Shown here piece by piece: positions 38,581 to 51,583 of a stretch of 64,000 nt of DNA. This stretch comes from Dicaeum eximium. Taxonomy: Eukaryota; Chordata; Aves; Passeriformes; Dicaeidae. The stretch lies in assembly GCA_013396995.1 (NCBI GenBank), contig VWZP01001440.1, positions 2,994,740 to 3,058,739 of the forward strand, written 5' to 3'. Position 1 is the stretch's first letter. Each line of letters begins with the position of its first letter. The position numbers and the translations under genes are program-made. A model generated the notes under the pieces. That model saw only the letters and a list, made by a program, of their open reading frames with translations. It did not search any database and was not told the origin of the DNA.

Positions 38581-41494
38581 AAGAGCTTTTAACCCTCTCA
38601 AGTAATTTTAAGCAAAAGAAATTTTCAAGTGGTAAAATATTAATTGGGAGGGAAACTTAGGTAGTAGCTTCCACTCTACAGAAACGTATTTTTTTTCCTC
38701 CACGTAGCATTGTATCTTCATGGTGTAGTTTACATGAAATTTAGTTTAAATAGCAGCCTGAGACCCTGGAGAAGTCTCTGAGCAAGTAATCTGGATTTTA
38801 ATAACACTGTTGTATGTCTTCACTATATTATTGCAAATTTGTATAATGAGTAGTTTCCTCTAAGGAAATGGCCAAGACAGTATACTTGAGGGAAGCTCTT
38901 TAACAGCTATTAAAATGTGGTTATTATAAGTTTTTAATAACAAGTTGGAAGAAGGCCTTACCAGTGAGGGTCAGCTGGGAATCATTCATCAGACTTCAGA
39001 CTTTATATCCTCCTATAATGAGTACAGTCAGAGGACATCTGGTCACACAGATTTGAGAATTGTGTGTTTAGGTGAAGTTTGAATTCAGTCTGGCATGCCT
39101 TTATAAAACCCTTTTCTTCTGCTGAATGCAGGAATATGTAAAAGGAGAATTTTGATCTGGCAATAAGGGTCCTTCTGTTTAGAAAGAATTTCTGCCTATA
39201 GGAACAGGGAATGGAAGAGTCAAAAGCATTGAAAATGTTTTACTCAAGTATACAAATTTGATACAGATTTTATCCAGACACAAGCAGAGTACTTTAAAAT
39301 ATCTCCATCCTTTCTTATTTTCAGTGTTTTTTTTCAGGTGGGTATTTTTATTATCTTAATGGCTGACTTATCTAAGTATTATTGCAAATAGTTGACCATA
39401 ATAGTAATTCCAGAGCTCTCCCACTGTATGTTGTTTGTGTAGGGAAGTACATTTCGCTTCACACAACATTTACAACTCCATGCTATTATTCTAGGAAGTC
39501 AGAAAGCTTTTAAAATTTAATGAACAAAAATTTTATGCCTTCACAACATCCAAAATTGGGCTATACCAAGCAGTTGTATGCAGAACATTTTCTCTTATCA
39601 CTGGTTTCATTTTCTTTTCACTACACCAATAAGAATTCATCTACTCTGAAGTTAATTAAGCTGAATAGGAAAAAAGACATTTATGTGAATCATATCCAAT
39701 GTCTTAATTCATTTGTGTGGATATTTTTTCTCTAAGATGCTCCCAGCAGCTATATTTCATAAACAAATTGCATGTAGAAGTCGCAATTTTCTTTCCTCTT
39801 TACAGAACGATCCTTTAAAGGAGCTCTGAAATATCTCTGTATCATAGAGGATAAATTTTCAATCCCACTGAAGAACTCTTTTCCATGTGCTGCCTTTCCT
39901 GGCAGCATTGCACTCTGAGCAAATTTGTGCTGGATTATTACACAGTTGTAAACTAGTTAATTTATCCTATCATGCCTTGTGTCCATATGCAATGTCTTTT
40001 TAAATAATTCACCATGTTTGGGCACAGTAATTAGTCTTATTGGGAACAAACACCCTGCAGTATGCTGCCCTAACTAAACAGAGATGAGAAATGGACAGGG
40101 ACAGGAATGCATGGCTGAAATGGCACTTCCTTAAGCCTGACATTTTTGTTTCAGAACATCACAGATTGGGCAAACATTTGTGGAGTCCATGTTGAAAATT
40201 CTGGAGTCAGAAACAGTGATCTAGAAATCACATAGGCATTTTTATCCATGCAGCATGGTGCCAGCCAACAAATCTGGAGTCCTGTACATGCCCCAGGAGA
40301 TGGAGATGATGCCCAGAAATATGTGGCCTCTGTTTTTGGGAGGTAATTTTTAGGAAACAGAAGTAGGCAGGGATCTCAGGCCCTTGCCTTACCACTGGCC
40401 TCTGGGAAAAGCATCCCTCCTTCCACAGCTGCTGAGTAGAGCTAAGGCTGACCTCCATTCCAAAGCACTTGGAGATAAATACAGGAGTAATTCTGATGGA
40501 TGAAGAGGTTCATCTTATTCACAAGTGAGAACAAATTACTTGGTTTTCAGAGTATTAAAACATCCACTGAGAGAGCAACCAATCATCCTGGATTTGAAAC
40601 CTGGAATCCTGGAGCTTGTCCTGCAGCAACAGGCATGTGTTGAAGCCTTTCTGTGTGGTAGAATGAATTGTGATGGATGCACTCACTCCATTATGCAATT
40701 CCCATTTCCTTCAGTTTGCAGGAACAGGGAGAGGAGAAGGGAAGCATCTAGGGGCAAACTGCTTTCTTGCTGCTTTTCTGCTAATGACACATACAGCCTC
40801 TGCCATGATACCCCTGCTCAGAGCCAAGGATTCTTCATGTGTAAAGTGAAGTTAAACTGCCCAGCCTGACACAGGTAGCAAGGGATCAGTGAGTTCAGCT
40901 TGTCCTTGTCTGACTGTGGGACAGTTTCTGACTGAGCCCTTGACCATCATCCTTCCTTTGCCGAAGAAATGCTGGAAAGTTTCCCATTTTCCCAGGAGTT
41001 TCTTGCAGACCTTATTCCATGCCTGCTGCAAAGCACCAGGTCACCTCCATGCTCAGACCACCTGTGCCCTTGAGGATGCAGTCAGCTTTTCACCTCTGAT
41101 GTGGAAAAACTATTTTCTTTTTTTATTTTCCACTGAGATTAAAACATGATCAGGGTTTCAAAAGGCTACAGCAGTCATTGAGGTAACTAATTAGCATTCC
41201 CCTCCCTGTGGAAATTACCTGTGTGTATTTTATGCTCTTTGAAGCAGTGATACTGTATTTGAAATCAAATACATTTCTCAGAATAAGATATTGGAAAAAA
41301 AACTTCAGGATCAGCTGATTTTGAATTACAAAAACACAGCATTACTGGAAATGCAAACCTTTCACCACACATAAACTGTTCTGGCATTTTAAATATGATT
41401 TATTCTCACTCAAATGTTCCTGTTAAATAAGCTAAAAATTGTTCTGCATCACTTGAAATATTTCAACTGTGATGTAAAGGTATCACTTTGAACT
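38581..41494. other. AT-rich non-coding DNA, no gene seen
   Basis: Open frames up to 114 codons (40525-40869) match no family I recognise. No RNA gene, element or long repeat was seen. Confidence 0.5.
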
Positions 41495-41517
41495 ATGTAT
41501 ATTTTCTAAATATACAT
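41495..41517. repeat. Perfect 10-base inverted repeat
   Basis: ATGTATATTT (41495-41504) and AAATATACAT (41508-41517) are exact reverse complements separated by TCT. The arms are AT-rich, so the chance probability is not negligible. Confidence 0.85.
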
Positions 41518-41554
41518 GATCATTGATTACAACTTTATTTTGGAATATTGGCAT

Positions 41555-41600
41555 TTAAAAACTTTTTAAAGTTTTTAACAGAGGAGAAGCCTCTGTTAAA
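41555..41600. repeat. Two overlapping perfect hairpins
   Basis: Hairpin one pairs TTAAAAACTTT (41555-41565) with AAAGTTTTTAA (41568-41578). Hairpin two pairs TTTAACAGAGG (41574-41584) with CCTCTGTTAAA (41590-41600) around AGAAG. Each has an 11-base perfect stem. They share 41574-41578, so a single strand could not form both fully at once. Confidence 0.85.
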
Positions 41601-44600
41601 TTATAACTATTTAGAGTTAACAAGATTGAAATTAAATAAATGAAATTAAATCTTTTCCAAGCAGTGTAAAATTAATTATTTTGGTCTGATTCAATTATTA
41701 AAGAGAATAATACTATTATTTTGTCAAGTTGATATGTTTCAATGAGACAAGGAACTTTTTCTTGAACAAGTTACAGCTTCCCAGTTTATACAGTGCACTC
41801 TTCTGGATTACTTTTTCTTTTTTGTTTCATTTTACAAATCTAACAGAAAAAAGAGCCCCACATTGCAGCTGTACTGGACAGATTTTCATTGTTTTCTACA
41901 GGAGCAGAGCCCTGTACATATTAATTAGCTGTAATTCAAATTAGTTCTTTTTCAGTTAAACCTCACACAGATGTACCATTCTTATAGAAGCAGCTTCACT
42001 GCCTCCCCAAAAGTGGTTTACAGCCTGCTCCTGGGGCAGGGAAGGAGCCTCACATCACTTGGTATCGGTGACTTTGCCATCTCCTCTCCCAGGTCTGTCC
42101 CAAGCAGGGGCAGAGCCCTGGAGGCCCTGAGGAATCTCCAGCTGAAGTAAAAGCCCTTTGGAAATCCTGTCAGATGACCACGAGTGTCAACAGCCCTGCA
42201 GTGGCTGATTTATTTGCTCTCACAATAATTGCTACTATCCCTGCCCTATCTAAGCAGAAATTGAGGTGATCAAAAGGAGGAGATTTTCTCTTTTTTCTTT
42301 GTTTGATTTCCTCAGCAAATAGCAAATTCACCAAGCAGATTTACATTGAATAAAGGCCTGTGACCATTTGAGTCCATTTCACTGGGTGTAGGAAAACAAA
42401 AATGGCTATGGGGAAGATGCAAGAGATTAGTGGTGACATTTCCAAAATTAAATATATGAACTTTTCATTCTAAACCATCCAGCTTTGTTTTGATATCTAA
42501 TTCTGCTTTTAAAAGGTTAATTCCTCTTGAATGGATGCTTAACATTCTTTGTTGTTTCTCTTTGTTTATTTAGCAGCTGTTCTAAAATTACAAAAAACAA
42601 AAAGGAAGAAAAAGTAAAAGCAGAACTAATTATTTTACTTTCTCCAAATTAAATACACATTCTTGTTGCAAGTTTTAATGGCATCTTTTGACTCACTTTC
42701 AGTAGACAACGCAGAGAATTCTGTTATTTTCCCATATCTCTTTGGAGACTGCTGTACTTTTCCCCAGCTTTTTTGCAGTGGAGTTCATCCCACCCCAGGG
42801 GCACAAGCTCTTTGATATTACTGGTGGCTCTTTGGTGCAAGAAAAGAGGACCTGATACAGCTTTAATTCCACCTTTCTGCTGAAGAGCAGCACAGACACT
42901 TCAGAAGCCATAGAATGCATACACCCTTATGTATTTTTGTGAAGGATGTTTGTTTCTTTTCTTCTGAAAAGATAAAACTTTAAATGCTCTGGTTCGTTTA
43001 TTCTAATGTCCTATAAGCAGCACCAGCTCCTTACAGACAATTTAAAATTCTTTCACACTCCAGAAATACCACAGGCAGTAGCAAGTTAGATAAGTCATTC
43101 TCAGAGTTATTAGTTGATAATGATGATAGCTTCAGTTCATCTGAAAAATTATTGCTCATAAAATTAGTATGTCGTAAGAAAACTGCACCTTTTACTGATT
43201 TGTTTATCCTTGAAACACATTCAGTTTGGATAGCACTCTTTTTTTATTAATATTGTTATTATTTATTTCCCCTCATCAGTTCCATAAGATACCTCATAAA
43301 ATATATCTTACACTTGACAGCATTAAGGAAATTGCTAACTTCCAATATAGCTGAAGTTGAATCTCTCCAGGAGGAAGAGGAAGCAAAGAAGAAACCCTGA
43401 CAGTCCAGTTTGGATGTGTTTGGCTATTTCCCATAGCCCAAGTGATGAACAAAATTTTGAAAACCCAGTCATCTTCATGCAGCAGAGCTCTGAATTCCTA
43501 ACCCTCCTCAGATCTTTTTTCCCCACAGCAAAAGACAGGATCTCCTTTCCTCCATCATTTCACTATGGTGAGAAGGTGGAATCCTCAGCTCTTGCACATG
43601 GAGAACAGTTCTTGTGTCAGGTCACCACCACCCCAGAGACAGGGTTTGGACACCTGTGTTCTGTCTTGTCAGGGGAAAGAGCAACAGCAGTGATAAACCC
43701 CAACATTTAGTAGCTGGAAGGAAATATTATAATTACATGATTTTTAAATGAACAAAACCAAAATGAGCACATTTCAAATCCTTAGGTTTTAGTTTTGCCC
43801 ACCAAGTGCAAAAAGCTTTTTATGTTGAGTTACAGAAGTACAATAGATATTTTTTTCTGGGAAAAAAGAAAAAGTTGGGTAAAGTCCCAGAGAAAGCCTT
43901 CTTGGTCTGTTTAAGAGCCAGCTCTCTTCTTCCCAGTACTCTCCAGGACTCTCCAGGCTTGTGTAATAACTTCACAACTGCAATAACTTGTAATAACTTG
44001 TTATTACATTAACATTGCCAAGAAGCAATGTCTCCTTTGCACTACCAGCTGCTTCTGCACTTCTCAGGACAGGGAAATTTCTCTTTGGAGTTCACTGCTG
44101 CCCCAAGTATGAAAGGTTTAGGCAAATTCACAAGATCTTGTCACTTAACAAGGTACCCCAGCTCAGCCAAGCTATCACGAACGATCAAATGAGTACTCTT
44201 AAGATCTTTTATTGATTTTCAAGCTAACTCATTTTACCTTAGATTTGTGGCAGGCTTAAGCATGCTCATCCACTCAGTTATGGCCAGTTAGTCCATCTGA
44301 GCCATCATGCTGTGTGTGCCTACATCCATTTAGCCTGAAAAGCTTGTCATCACTCATGCTGTATCTGCACATGGGAGACTGGGCTGTAATGCTCTGCTTT
44401 CCCCTTGATATAGCTCAGCCCAGAAATGTAAGACATAAACTACATTTAGGGACATGGATCAATATGCATTACTGTATGGCCCATCTCCGTCCCTGATGAG
44501 GTAAAAGGCTCAGCATGGCCAGGCAGCTGTAAATTCTCCAACGTTGCCTCTGCAATAACAAGAGCACTGCAGTGAAAAGTTGAGGGCTGGACATCTGCTG

Positions 44601-45589
44601 GGATGCTCTATCACTTTTCTCACAGATATCACAGAGAAATTATCTTGTCCCTGCTCTGGGGGCTCTCTTTCTAAGTGCCAATTTAAAAAATCGCTTGCAA
44701 CCTGCTCAAAAACTGTCATAAGAGAAGCACTGAAATGGGGAGATCCTTGCAAGCTGAGCACTGCCAGTAAGCTACAGGGACTTGGCTTGCTTTGCAGTTC
44801 ATCTTTTCTATTACTCTCCAGACTTTCTGCATGCTAGTTATTTCAGGGTTGAGTTTATTTTACTGGCCAGCAACTAGTACAGGAACTTGCTGGGACTCCT
44901 TTGGTACAAGAGGTGTTCAAATAAATACCATCACATAATAACGAATAGTTTCAATTAAGTGAAAGCAGGAGCTGTGTGGCTGTGCAGAAGTGTGTTTCAG
45001 AAGCTTCCAAGGACAGAATGCTATCAAAATCCTTTTGTTGCCATTTCTAAGGCAGGTCTGCTTTGCAAACAAACCAGGAACCCCTCAGGTTTTCCAATAT
45101 GCAGAAATTAAAGTATCTGTAACATCTGTCATCTTTCATCTGTATCATTAAGTTGGTTGCATGGAAATACCACTTTTTAGTGGTGATTAAACTGTTTTTT
45201 GGGGACTGCACTAACCCAGGGAGAAAGCCAGCTAGATTTCCACAGATAGCAGTGGCTAGGAGAAGTAAGCATAAGTAGCTTATGAAAAGAAATCTGAAAT
45301 TGCCGAGTCCTCAGCGACTGCATTCAAATCTCACGGTTTAAAGGAAAATTGCACTGTTTCAATGCCTGGCAATCAACAAGATTATATGGTAAGAGTCGTT
45401 CCGCATAAACTGTGAAATATGTTTGGAAATAATCTCCTTCCTTCCCACCTGATGCTTGTACTGCATATTCAACTAACTTGACAGCTTTAGCTAATTTATT
45501 ACCAAAGATAAAGTCTGCTGAAGAGGAGGAAACTGAAGCAAATGGAGATGACCTTAGTTGCTGAAGGGCATGAAGGAAACCATTCCCTT
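41601..45589. other. AT-rich non-coding DNA, no gene seen
   Basis: Open frames up to 117 codons (43357-43710) show no recognisable domain. A ten-base unit ACTCTCCAGG is duplicated at 43938-43957, followed by several AATAACTT words. A GC-richer patch near 42000-42140 matches no element I know. Confidence 0.5.
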
Positions 45590-45960
45590 CATCCCTTCCT
45601 GGACAAATGCATAAAATGCACCTACCCTCAGGATGTTTGCTGATGATATCATACTGGGGGAGGTGGCTGACACACCTGAGGGCTGTGCTGCCATTCAGCC
45701 AGACTCCCTTAGACTGGAGAGTTGGACAGACCTAACAAGGCTCCACAAGGGCAAGTGCAGGGTCCTGGACCTGGGGAGGAATAACCCCAAGTACCAGCAC
45801 AGGTTTGGATCTGACCTCCTGGAGAGCAGTACTGTGGAAAAGGACCTTGGAGTTTAGGTGGATGACAAGGTGACCATGAGCTGGCAGTGCCCTGCAGGCC
45901 AGGAGGTCCAGTGGTTTCCTGGGGTGCATTGGAAAGAGTGTGGCCAGTAGGTCAGTAGGT
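45590..45960 (+). pseudogene. CR1 LINE ORF2 reverse transcriptase fragment, decayed
   Basis: The frame 45633-45857 encodes a peptide with the FADD form of the reverse transcriptase catalytic YxDD box (residues 2-5), followed by VADTPEGCAAIQ and, further on, GRNNPKYQHRFGSDLLESS and VEKDLGV, all characteristic of the part of CR1 ORF2 just after the active site. The catalytic aspartate pair is present. A TAG stop interrupts the frame at 45855-45857, and CR1-like nucleotide similarity continues past it (GGTGCATTGGAAAGAGTGTG) to about 45950, ending in a duplicated AGTAGGTC. Nucleotide similarity seems to start upstream near 45590. Both ends are truncated and no 3' octamer tail is present, so it is a dead fragment. 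It lies on the strand opposite to the other CR1 copy. Confidence 0.9.
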
Positions 45961-48900
45961 CAACACATTTAGTTGCAGTTTCTTTTTCTCATTCTTTCAA
46001 ATTTTGGTTGAATCCTCCTCATTATGATCCCTGCTTCCCACTCCCAGTCCTTGAAGAAAATTGTCCTTCTCAAGGCTACTGAGAATTTAAAATTACAATA
46101 AAGTTTCAACACTTAAACTCAACCAAAGCTTCCCTTGTAGCCAGTGTGGTGAAAGCCAGGATCGCAAATCGCATTCACCAAGCGGCTTGGAGAATTCAAA
46201 GGGGAAAAAATATTATGTGCTAGCAGCAGCAGAGACTGGAAGTGTAGAGGAAAATCAATTTAAATGTAGACCACAAAGAGACTGGATAGCACAGACCTCG
46301 TCAGCTCAGTGCCGCTTATGCAGCAGCTGCACTGAGGTCTCAAAAAGTCATTCTTCTGGAGCTTTAACACAAAAGGTAACTCCATCAAATATCCCACAAA
46401 ACACAGCAGACAGCTCATTCAAGCACAGCCCTTCTACACTGTCATATAAACCCTTTGTGCTGAATTGCTACAACTCAGTACTGCACAGAGAGCATCCCCA
46501 CACTTATGTCTGGTTTCACAAAGTCCCCTCAAACCCTCAGCAAAACTGAAGGTTTCATGGTGAACAAGAAGTGAAAACCTTGGTTCTGGGAATTATCAAA
46601 GGTAATAGATGTCATTATGTCCTTTCTAGAGAATGTATAATTAATGATGTTTGTAGACTGAGTAACCAAGAACAGAACTTAAGCTGATACAAATGGGACA
46701 AATTTATTCCCTCCATCTGAAAAAAAACCCTAATATTTTTCCCATATTTTTTTCCTAAATGTACCAGCACACACTTGATTTAGTGCTTTACATTCCACGT
46801 GATGACAGCCATATTCTACTCAATATCTCTGCATCTAAAAGACATGTTTATTGTGTGTTTTGTTTGTATTATGAACCTCTTTATGGTCTTCTACCTGTTC
46901 TGCAACTTTGCAGATTCCTTTCGTGGTCACAACTCACTCTGTCTCACCCTTGTGTTTGCACAGGGTTCTGTGCCCCAAAAGCTTCATCACTGAGCTTAAA
47001 GCCTTCTGCATGGGCTGAGCTGCTCTGCCTGCAAGGAGCTGGGGTGGAGGGACCAACCCTCAGGCAGGACACACACACCAGACCCAGGGCCCAGGTGAGC
47101 TGTGATAAAGGAGTGGTTGGACCTGCACCCCTCTGCTCACAAATACTTCCTGTCTCCTGTCAGGTCACACACAAAATGACTGCTCAGAGACCTGAAGTGG
47201 AAAAATGTCAGATGCTCTATAATGGTCAGGATGTGGAGGTCAGGCACTGAAAGACCTCCAGGTACTGGGGCTGAAGCAGGGGTGGATCTTCACCACTGTG
47301 GAGCACAGAGTAGCTGAAGGGCCCTGCTGTGATACCAGTGAGTCGCGGCACCACGTGCAGGAGTTTGGGTGCTGTGGCAGCTCCCTTTCTATTCCCCAGG
47401 AGTCCTGTCTCCAAAACCACCCCAGTGTGCCAAGTGGAGATACTATTACAGGTTCATGTCAGTATGGACAACATCTGAACACTGATTATTAATAAATGCA
47501 TGAAAACTCACACCTGAAACAAACCAGACAGGGGGAACATCATTCTTTGCAACCATGCAGTGATACCTTAGTCCCATAATTCTGGAGTGTTTATTATATT
47601 CCCATTGCTTCTCACCTCTTCCCCACCCCTGTTAAACCATGACTTTGCTCCTATTTCCTCTTCCTTACTTAACACCATAAATTACTCTCATCACTTCTTT
47701 TTGAGTCATTTTGGTTTCATGCTTCATGTCTCTTGCTCAGAGAGCTGCACATCTCACCTACTGCTGCTCCCATGATGGTGACTGAGAGCACTGCTGACTT
47801 CTCTTTCTCCTTCTCTCAGATCTGTTTGGAAAAATGTCTTTTTGTATTCTCCCCAGCTCTTCTCTTCTCCAGAAAGTATATTATTACAATTGTATGTATT
47901 ATTGGTAACAAACTGTATAAGTGTGCACAGCTCCCTAACAGCTGAGACGCATTACAGGGTGAATAAGACACTGAGAAGATGCTCAAACACAAAAAAAAAA
48001 AAAAACACTCCAGTGGACAGAGCAAGATAGTGCTAAACAAAGAGATTTTATACCCTTGCAAACCACAGGCTCCAGCTTAACCAGTTTGTTACTATGATAT
48101 AGATTAAAACTGTAAAATCTAAATTTAGGAAAACATTTACACAGTTTTCATGTTAATCAATAGGATAATTGTGTTAGTCACAGTTTTCCAGAAATTCTAT
48201 GATGTTTTTTGCCTCCAGGTGCTTGACATTTTGTTAACTCATTGTTATTCCCTTCTCCAACTTCTTGTCTCTTAGTACATGACATCCAGAACAGCCTGGT
48301 GAGACACGTGAAGCTGGTTTTCAGCCACTTTGTTATGTTTGAACTCCCAGCCTTGCATTAATTTCACTCTTTATGATTAAGTAAATACCTCTTATGAGAG
48401 AAAAATTATCTAAAGCAAAGATATAATTGTTTTTCTTCATGTGGTTATTCAGTTAAAATACTCCATTTCCCCTCATGTAAACTTGGAAGGAAATACATTC
48501 CAGGAAGAATTCTGACTGAGCTGAAATTATTATAAATTAGGCTGTTATAATGGGTCTAATTGTGTGGTTTAATTATTAGATTATACAGGAGAATATAAAG
48601 TGGGCATTTTGTTAGATGAAGGCAGTGTCATCTGTCTTTTCGATGAAAACTGTAGGCTTTAAAAACACTTTTGTTCTTCTGGTATAGATAATTTTTCAAG
48701 GTTGGACAACTACTAAATCCACTAATTATATACAATAATAATCACAATTACCCAGACATTACTTGTATATAGGAAAAATAAAACTCCTAAACATGGCATG
48801 AGGTCGCTAATAAGGACAGCAGACATCTTACTTACAAGGCAGGAGATCCAAATATCCAGTGCCTAATTTTGCCCTTTGCTGTACCTCTCATGCTTCCCCA

Positions 48901-51569
48901 AGTCACCAGAGGAGCTGCTGCAGGGCTGTGCTTGGTCAAATGGTACTAACAATATTCCTGAATAAAAGCTGCCTCTGGATCAGACATGCCTGTGCTGGTG
49001 GTTCTCTTCCTGCAGGCACCCATCCAATTGAGCCAGTTTACCAGAGTTTTTAGAAGCTAATGGAGGGCCAGAAATGTCCCATAAACATGTGAAATGATAA
49101 CTCAGAGGGTATTTTGGAGGGATGCATATTGATATTCCTTTTATCCCACAAGTGGTTGCTTTGTTTTGTTTTGGTTTTTTATTTTTGTATAACTCAGTTG
49201 CTCAGTGAATAAACATCTCTTCCTTTGAGGTTTGTTTTTTCCTTAATGGCATTCTGCTGCCTAGAGATTTTTAGCCATTCATTTTTGCTGTCCTAGAGAA
49301 TGCATTTTTATCCTCATGTTTCATTCAGGTTTTTTCCACTTAAAACTTTTAAGGATTTTGGAAGAGACTAAATGTAGTCATTTTAAATCCTGTTACCTCT
49401 CTCCAGTTTTTACCATTCTGAACTCCAGCTGTAGAGTTTTTGTAGGATTGCTGTGTTCTCACAGACCTGATATTGTGAGATATTGCTGAGGAGCTCCAGA
49501 AAAGCTGAAAACATTGCTTTTAGTAATACCCTTCTTTCTAATGAATAAAATTCTAAACTGACTTGATATATGTGACTTTATGTCCACTAATGAAATATGA
49601 ATGTATGTACATAATAATTTTATGGGTTTTTCTTGAAAAGAGACGAGTCTTCTGCTGACTTGAGTGGGTTTTCATTCAAGCAGCACAAATAAGGTCAAAG
49701 ACAATCTCTTCTTAATTAAAGAGAGCACATAATATTGATTTAATAAAAATTTAACATTACCTAATGACAGCTAGATATTATGCTCAGAGCAGAAAGACTG
49801 ATGTTTTATTATAATCAATATGTATTTTATTAAAATCAATGTGCTACATGAACTATTCTACAGAGCCTTAATAGTATCTAGTCTGCCACTGCAGAGAAGG
49901 AGAGTTTGTCATCTGGAGGTAAGGTTGCTTGACAGAAGAATTCCTACGTGTACAATACACGAGTTTCGATTTTTCTTGGAGGCCAGGGAAGGTGATCATT
50001 ATCATTATAAGTTGGAGGTGTTTAACCCCAGCTAATTTCAGCAGCCAAGAGGAATAAGGACCTGGAGAGAACCAGAGTAATACCATGGCCAGTATTTGCC
50101 TGACAGCTTTAAATTCAGCCCTGCTCAAACCTGTGCACAGCAGGAGAGAGGTTTCCATCCAGGACAGCTCTCATTCCTTGTGTAAGTCCACTCTGGCATA
50201 CTGCCCCAAAACATGACAAAGAGCTGCATCTTTTACAGGGCTCATCTTTCACTGGTCACAGTCTAGACCACTCTATCATCGATGCTTTCCTCACCAGTCT
50301 CCTAAATTACCCCAGGGCTTTGGTAAACAGGGATGCTATTCTCCTTCACTTCTTTATTTAACTTATCTCATAATTGCTTTAAAGAGCGTTTCTTATCCTA
50401 AAAGCTAATGGGCAAATGACCCAAATATGCTTTGTTGATCAATTTTTTTTATTTATTTTTGTTTAGTTATATTCAGAGAAGAAAAGGAGTGAAAGCTGGC
50501 AGTCTTGTTAACCAGTGCTGGAACTGTCTTCTTTCAGCCTTCTCATTCAGTTCTCTTCTTCTTCCTGTACACAGCAACAAGAGAGAAGCAAAGTGCTCCA
50601 ACTTTGAGCAATCCCTTATTTGATACACCTTGTGCATGCAGGAGTACCAGTCTCTGTCATCTGGTTCTACAGAGCAAGACAAAGATTGCTTCCATTTCTT
50701 CCATTGTATTTCAGCACAGTATTGACAGAATTGGTGACATGGAACAGTGGCCATCACCCTCTGTTCCTTGCCTACCATATATGCAGAGAAGGTTTTACAA
50801 AGGGGAAGAAAGGGTAGAGATGTTGCAGGGGGAAATCAGAAATCACGCAGCCGCACGGTTCGGGCATGGTTGTAGACAAGGCTTGAGCAGTCTGAGAATA
50901 GTTTCAGCACACAGTCACAAAATTCAATGTATGAATCCCTGGCTGAAGCTTTCATTCTGTTCCTTTCAAACTGGTTTTGTTTGATAATTTGGGTGTGCAC
51001 AAAGGAGAGGGTGGATGAAACCTGCTGGCTTCAGGAGAGCTCTGCAGCAAAAGCTCTTTTCACAGCTCTGGCTGAATCTGTGGACACAGCACCACTTGGT
51101 TTACAGGCTCTACTCCCAGTTTTAGCAGAGTTTATTTTCCTCAACTCATGAATCACCTTGAAGGCTTACTTCTAATTACTCAAAAGAGAAATAAACACCA
51201 TTTGTGCCTGCCATGATCACGAAACTCAGTGAGAATTGATTTGAGTCTGCTTATCTCCACCAAAGTGAATTGAATGCTACAGAATATTCTGAGCAGGGCT
51301 ATACAATATGCTGAGGTGAAAGCATCAGTACAAATTAAGGAACAGCTGAAAGGTGTTTCCAATTTCAACTAATATTTATGACCAACAAAAGTCAAGATAA
51401 AATAACACCAGCGGTAAATTGTAGCTAGAATTACATCCCAGATCACCTATCAAAAAAAAAAAAAAGAAAAGAAAACAACATTGCTCTGGGTCTGAAGCCA
51501 GCCCACCCATACACATTTTATGCCTAGTTAACCCATAACCCTTCAAATTTTGAAAAGAACAGGAAAAAT
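45961..51569. other. Non-coding DNA, no gene seen
   Basis: The longest frame outside simple repeats in the window (163 codons, 46759-47250) is here, together with a 159-codon frame at 50505-50984. Neither shows a family, signal peptide or repeated motif that I trust, and each overlaps other open frames. A run of about 15 A lies at 47991-48005 and about 14 A near 51452-51465, with no recognisable retroposed gene beside either. A small CpG-containing patch occurs near 50845-50875. Confidence 0.5.
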
Positions 51570-51583
51570 CAGGATCGAACCTG
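51570..51583 (-). other. tRNA T-arm-like word, probably chance
   Basis: On the minus strand this reads CAGGTTCGATCCTG, close to the B-box of tRNA genes (GGTTCGANTCC) and able to form a four-base stem, but one base is missing from the loop. No acceptor stem, anticodon arm or good A-box could be found at the right distance upstream on that strand. It might be a trace of an old tRNA-derived SINE. Confidence 0.12.

Noticed and set aside
37885..38601. Open frames of about 235 codons on both strands
   Set aside because: They are translations of the GAAGA repeat (REEKR and LLFSS cycles); a stop-free 15-base cycle makes both strands open.
46759..47250. 163-codon plus-strand frame, longest outside simple repeats
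   Set aside because: No recognisable domain, another frame overlaps it, and its length is compatible with chance in 64 kb.
47700..48005. Processed pseudogene ending in the poly-A at 47991
   Set aside because: No recognisable coding remnant, polyadenylation signal or target-site duplication could be seen.
50505..50984. 159-codon plus-strand frame
   Set aside because: No family recognised, and overlapping open frames exist on both strands.
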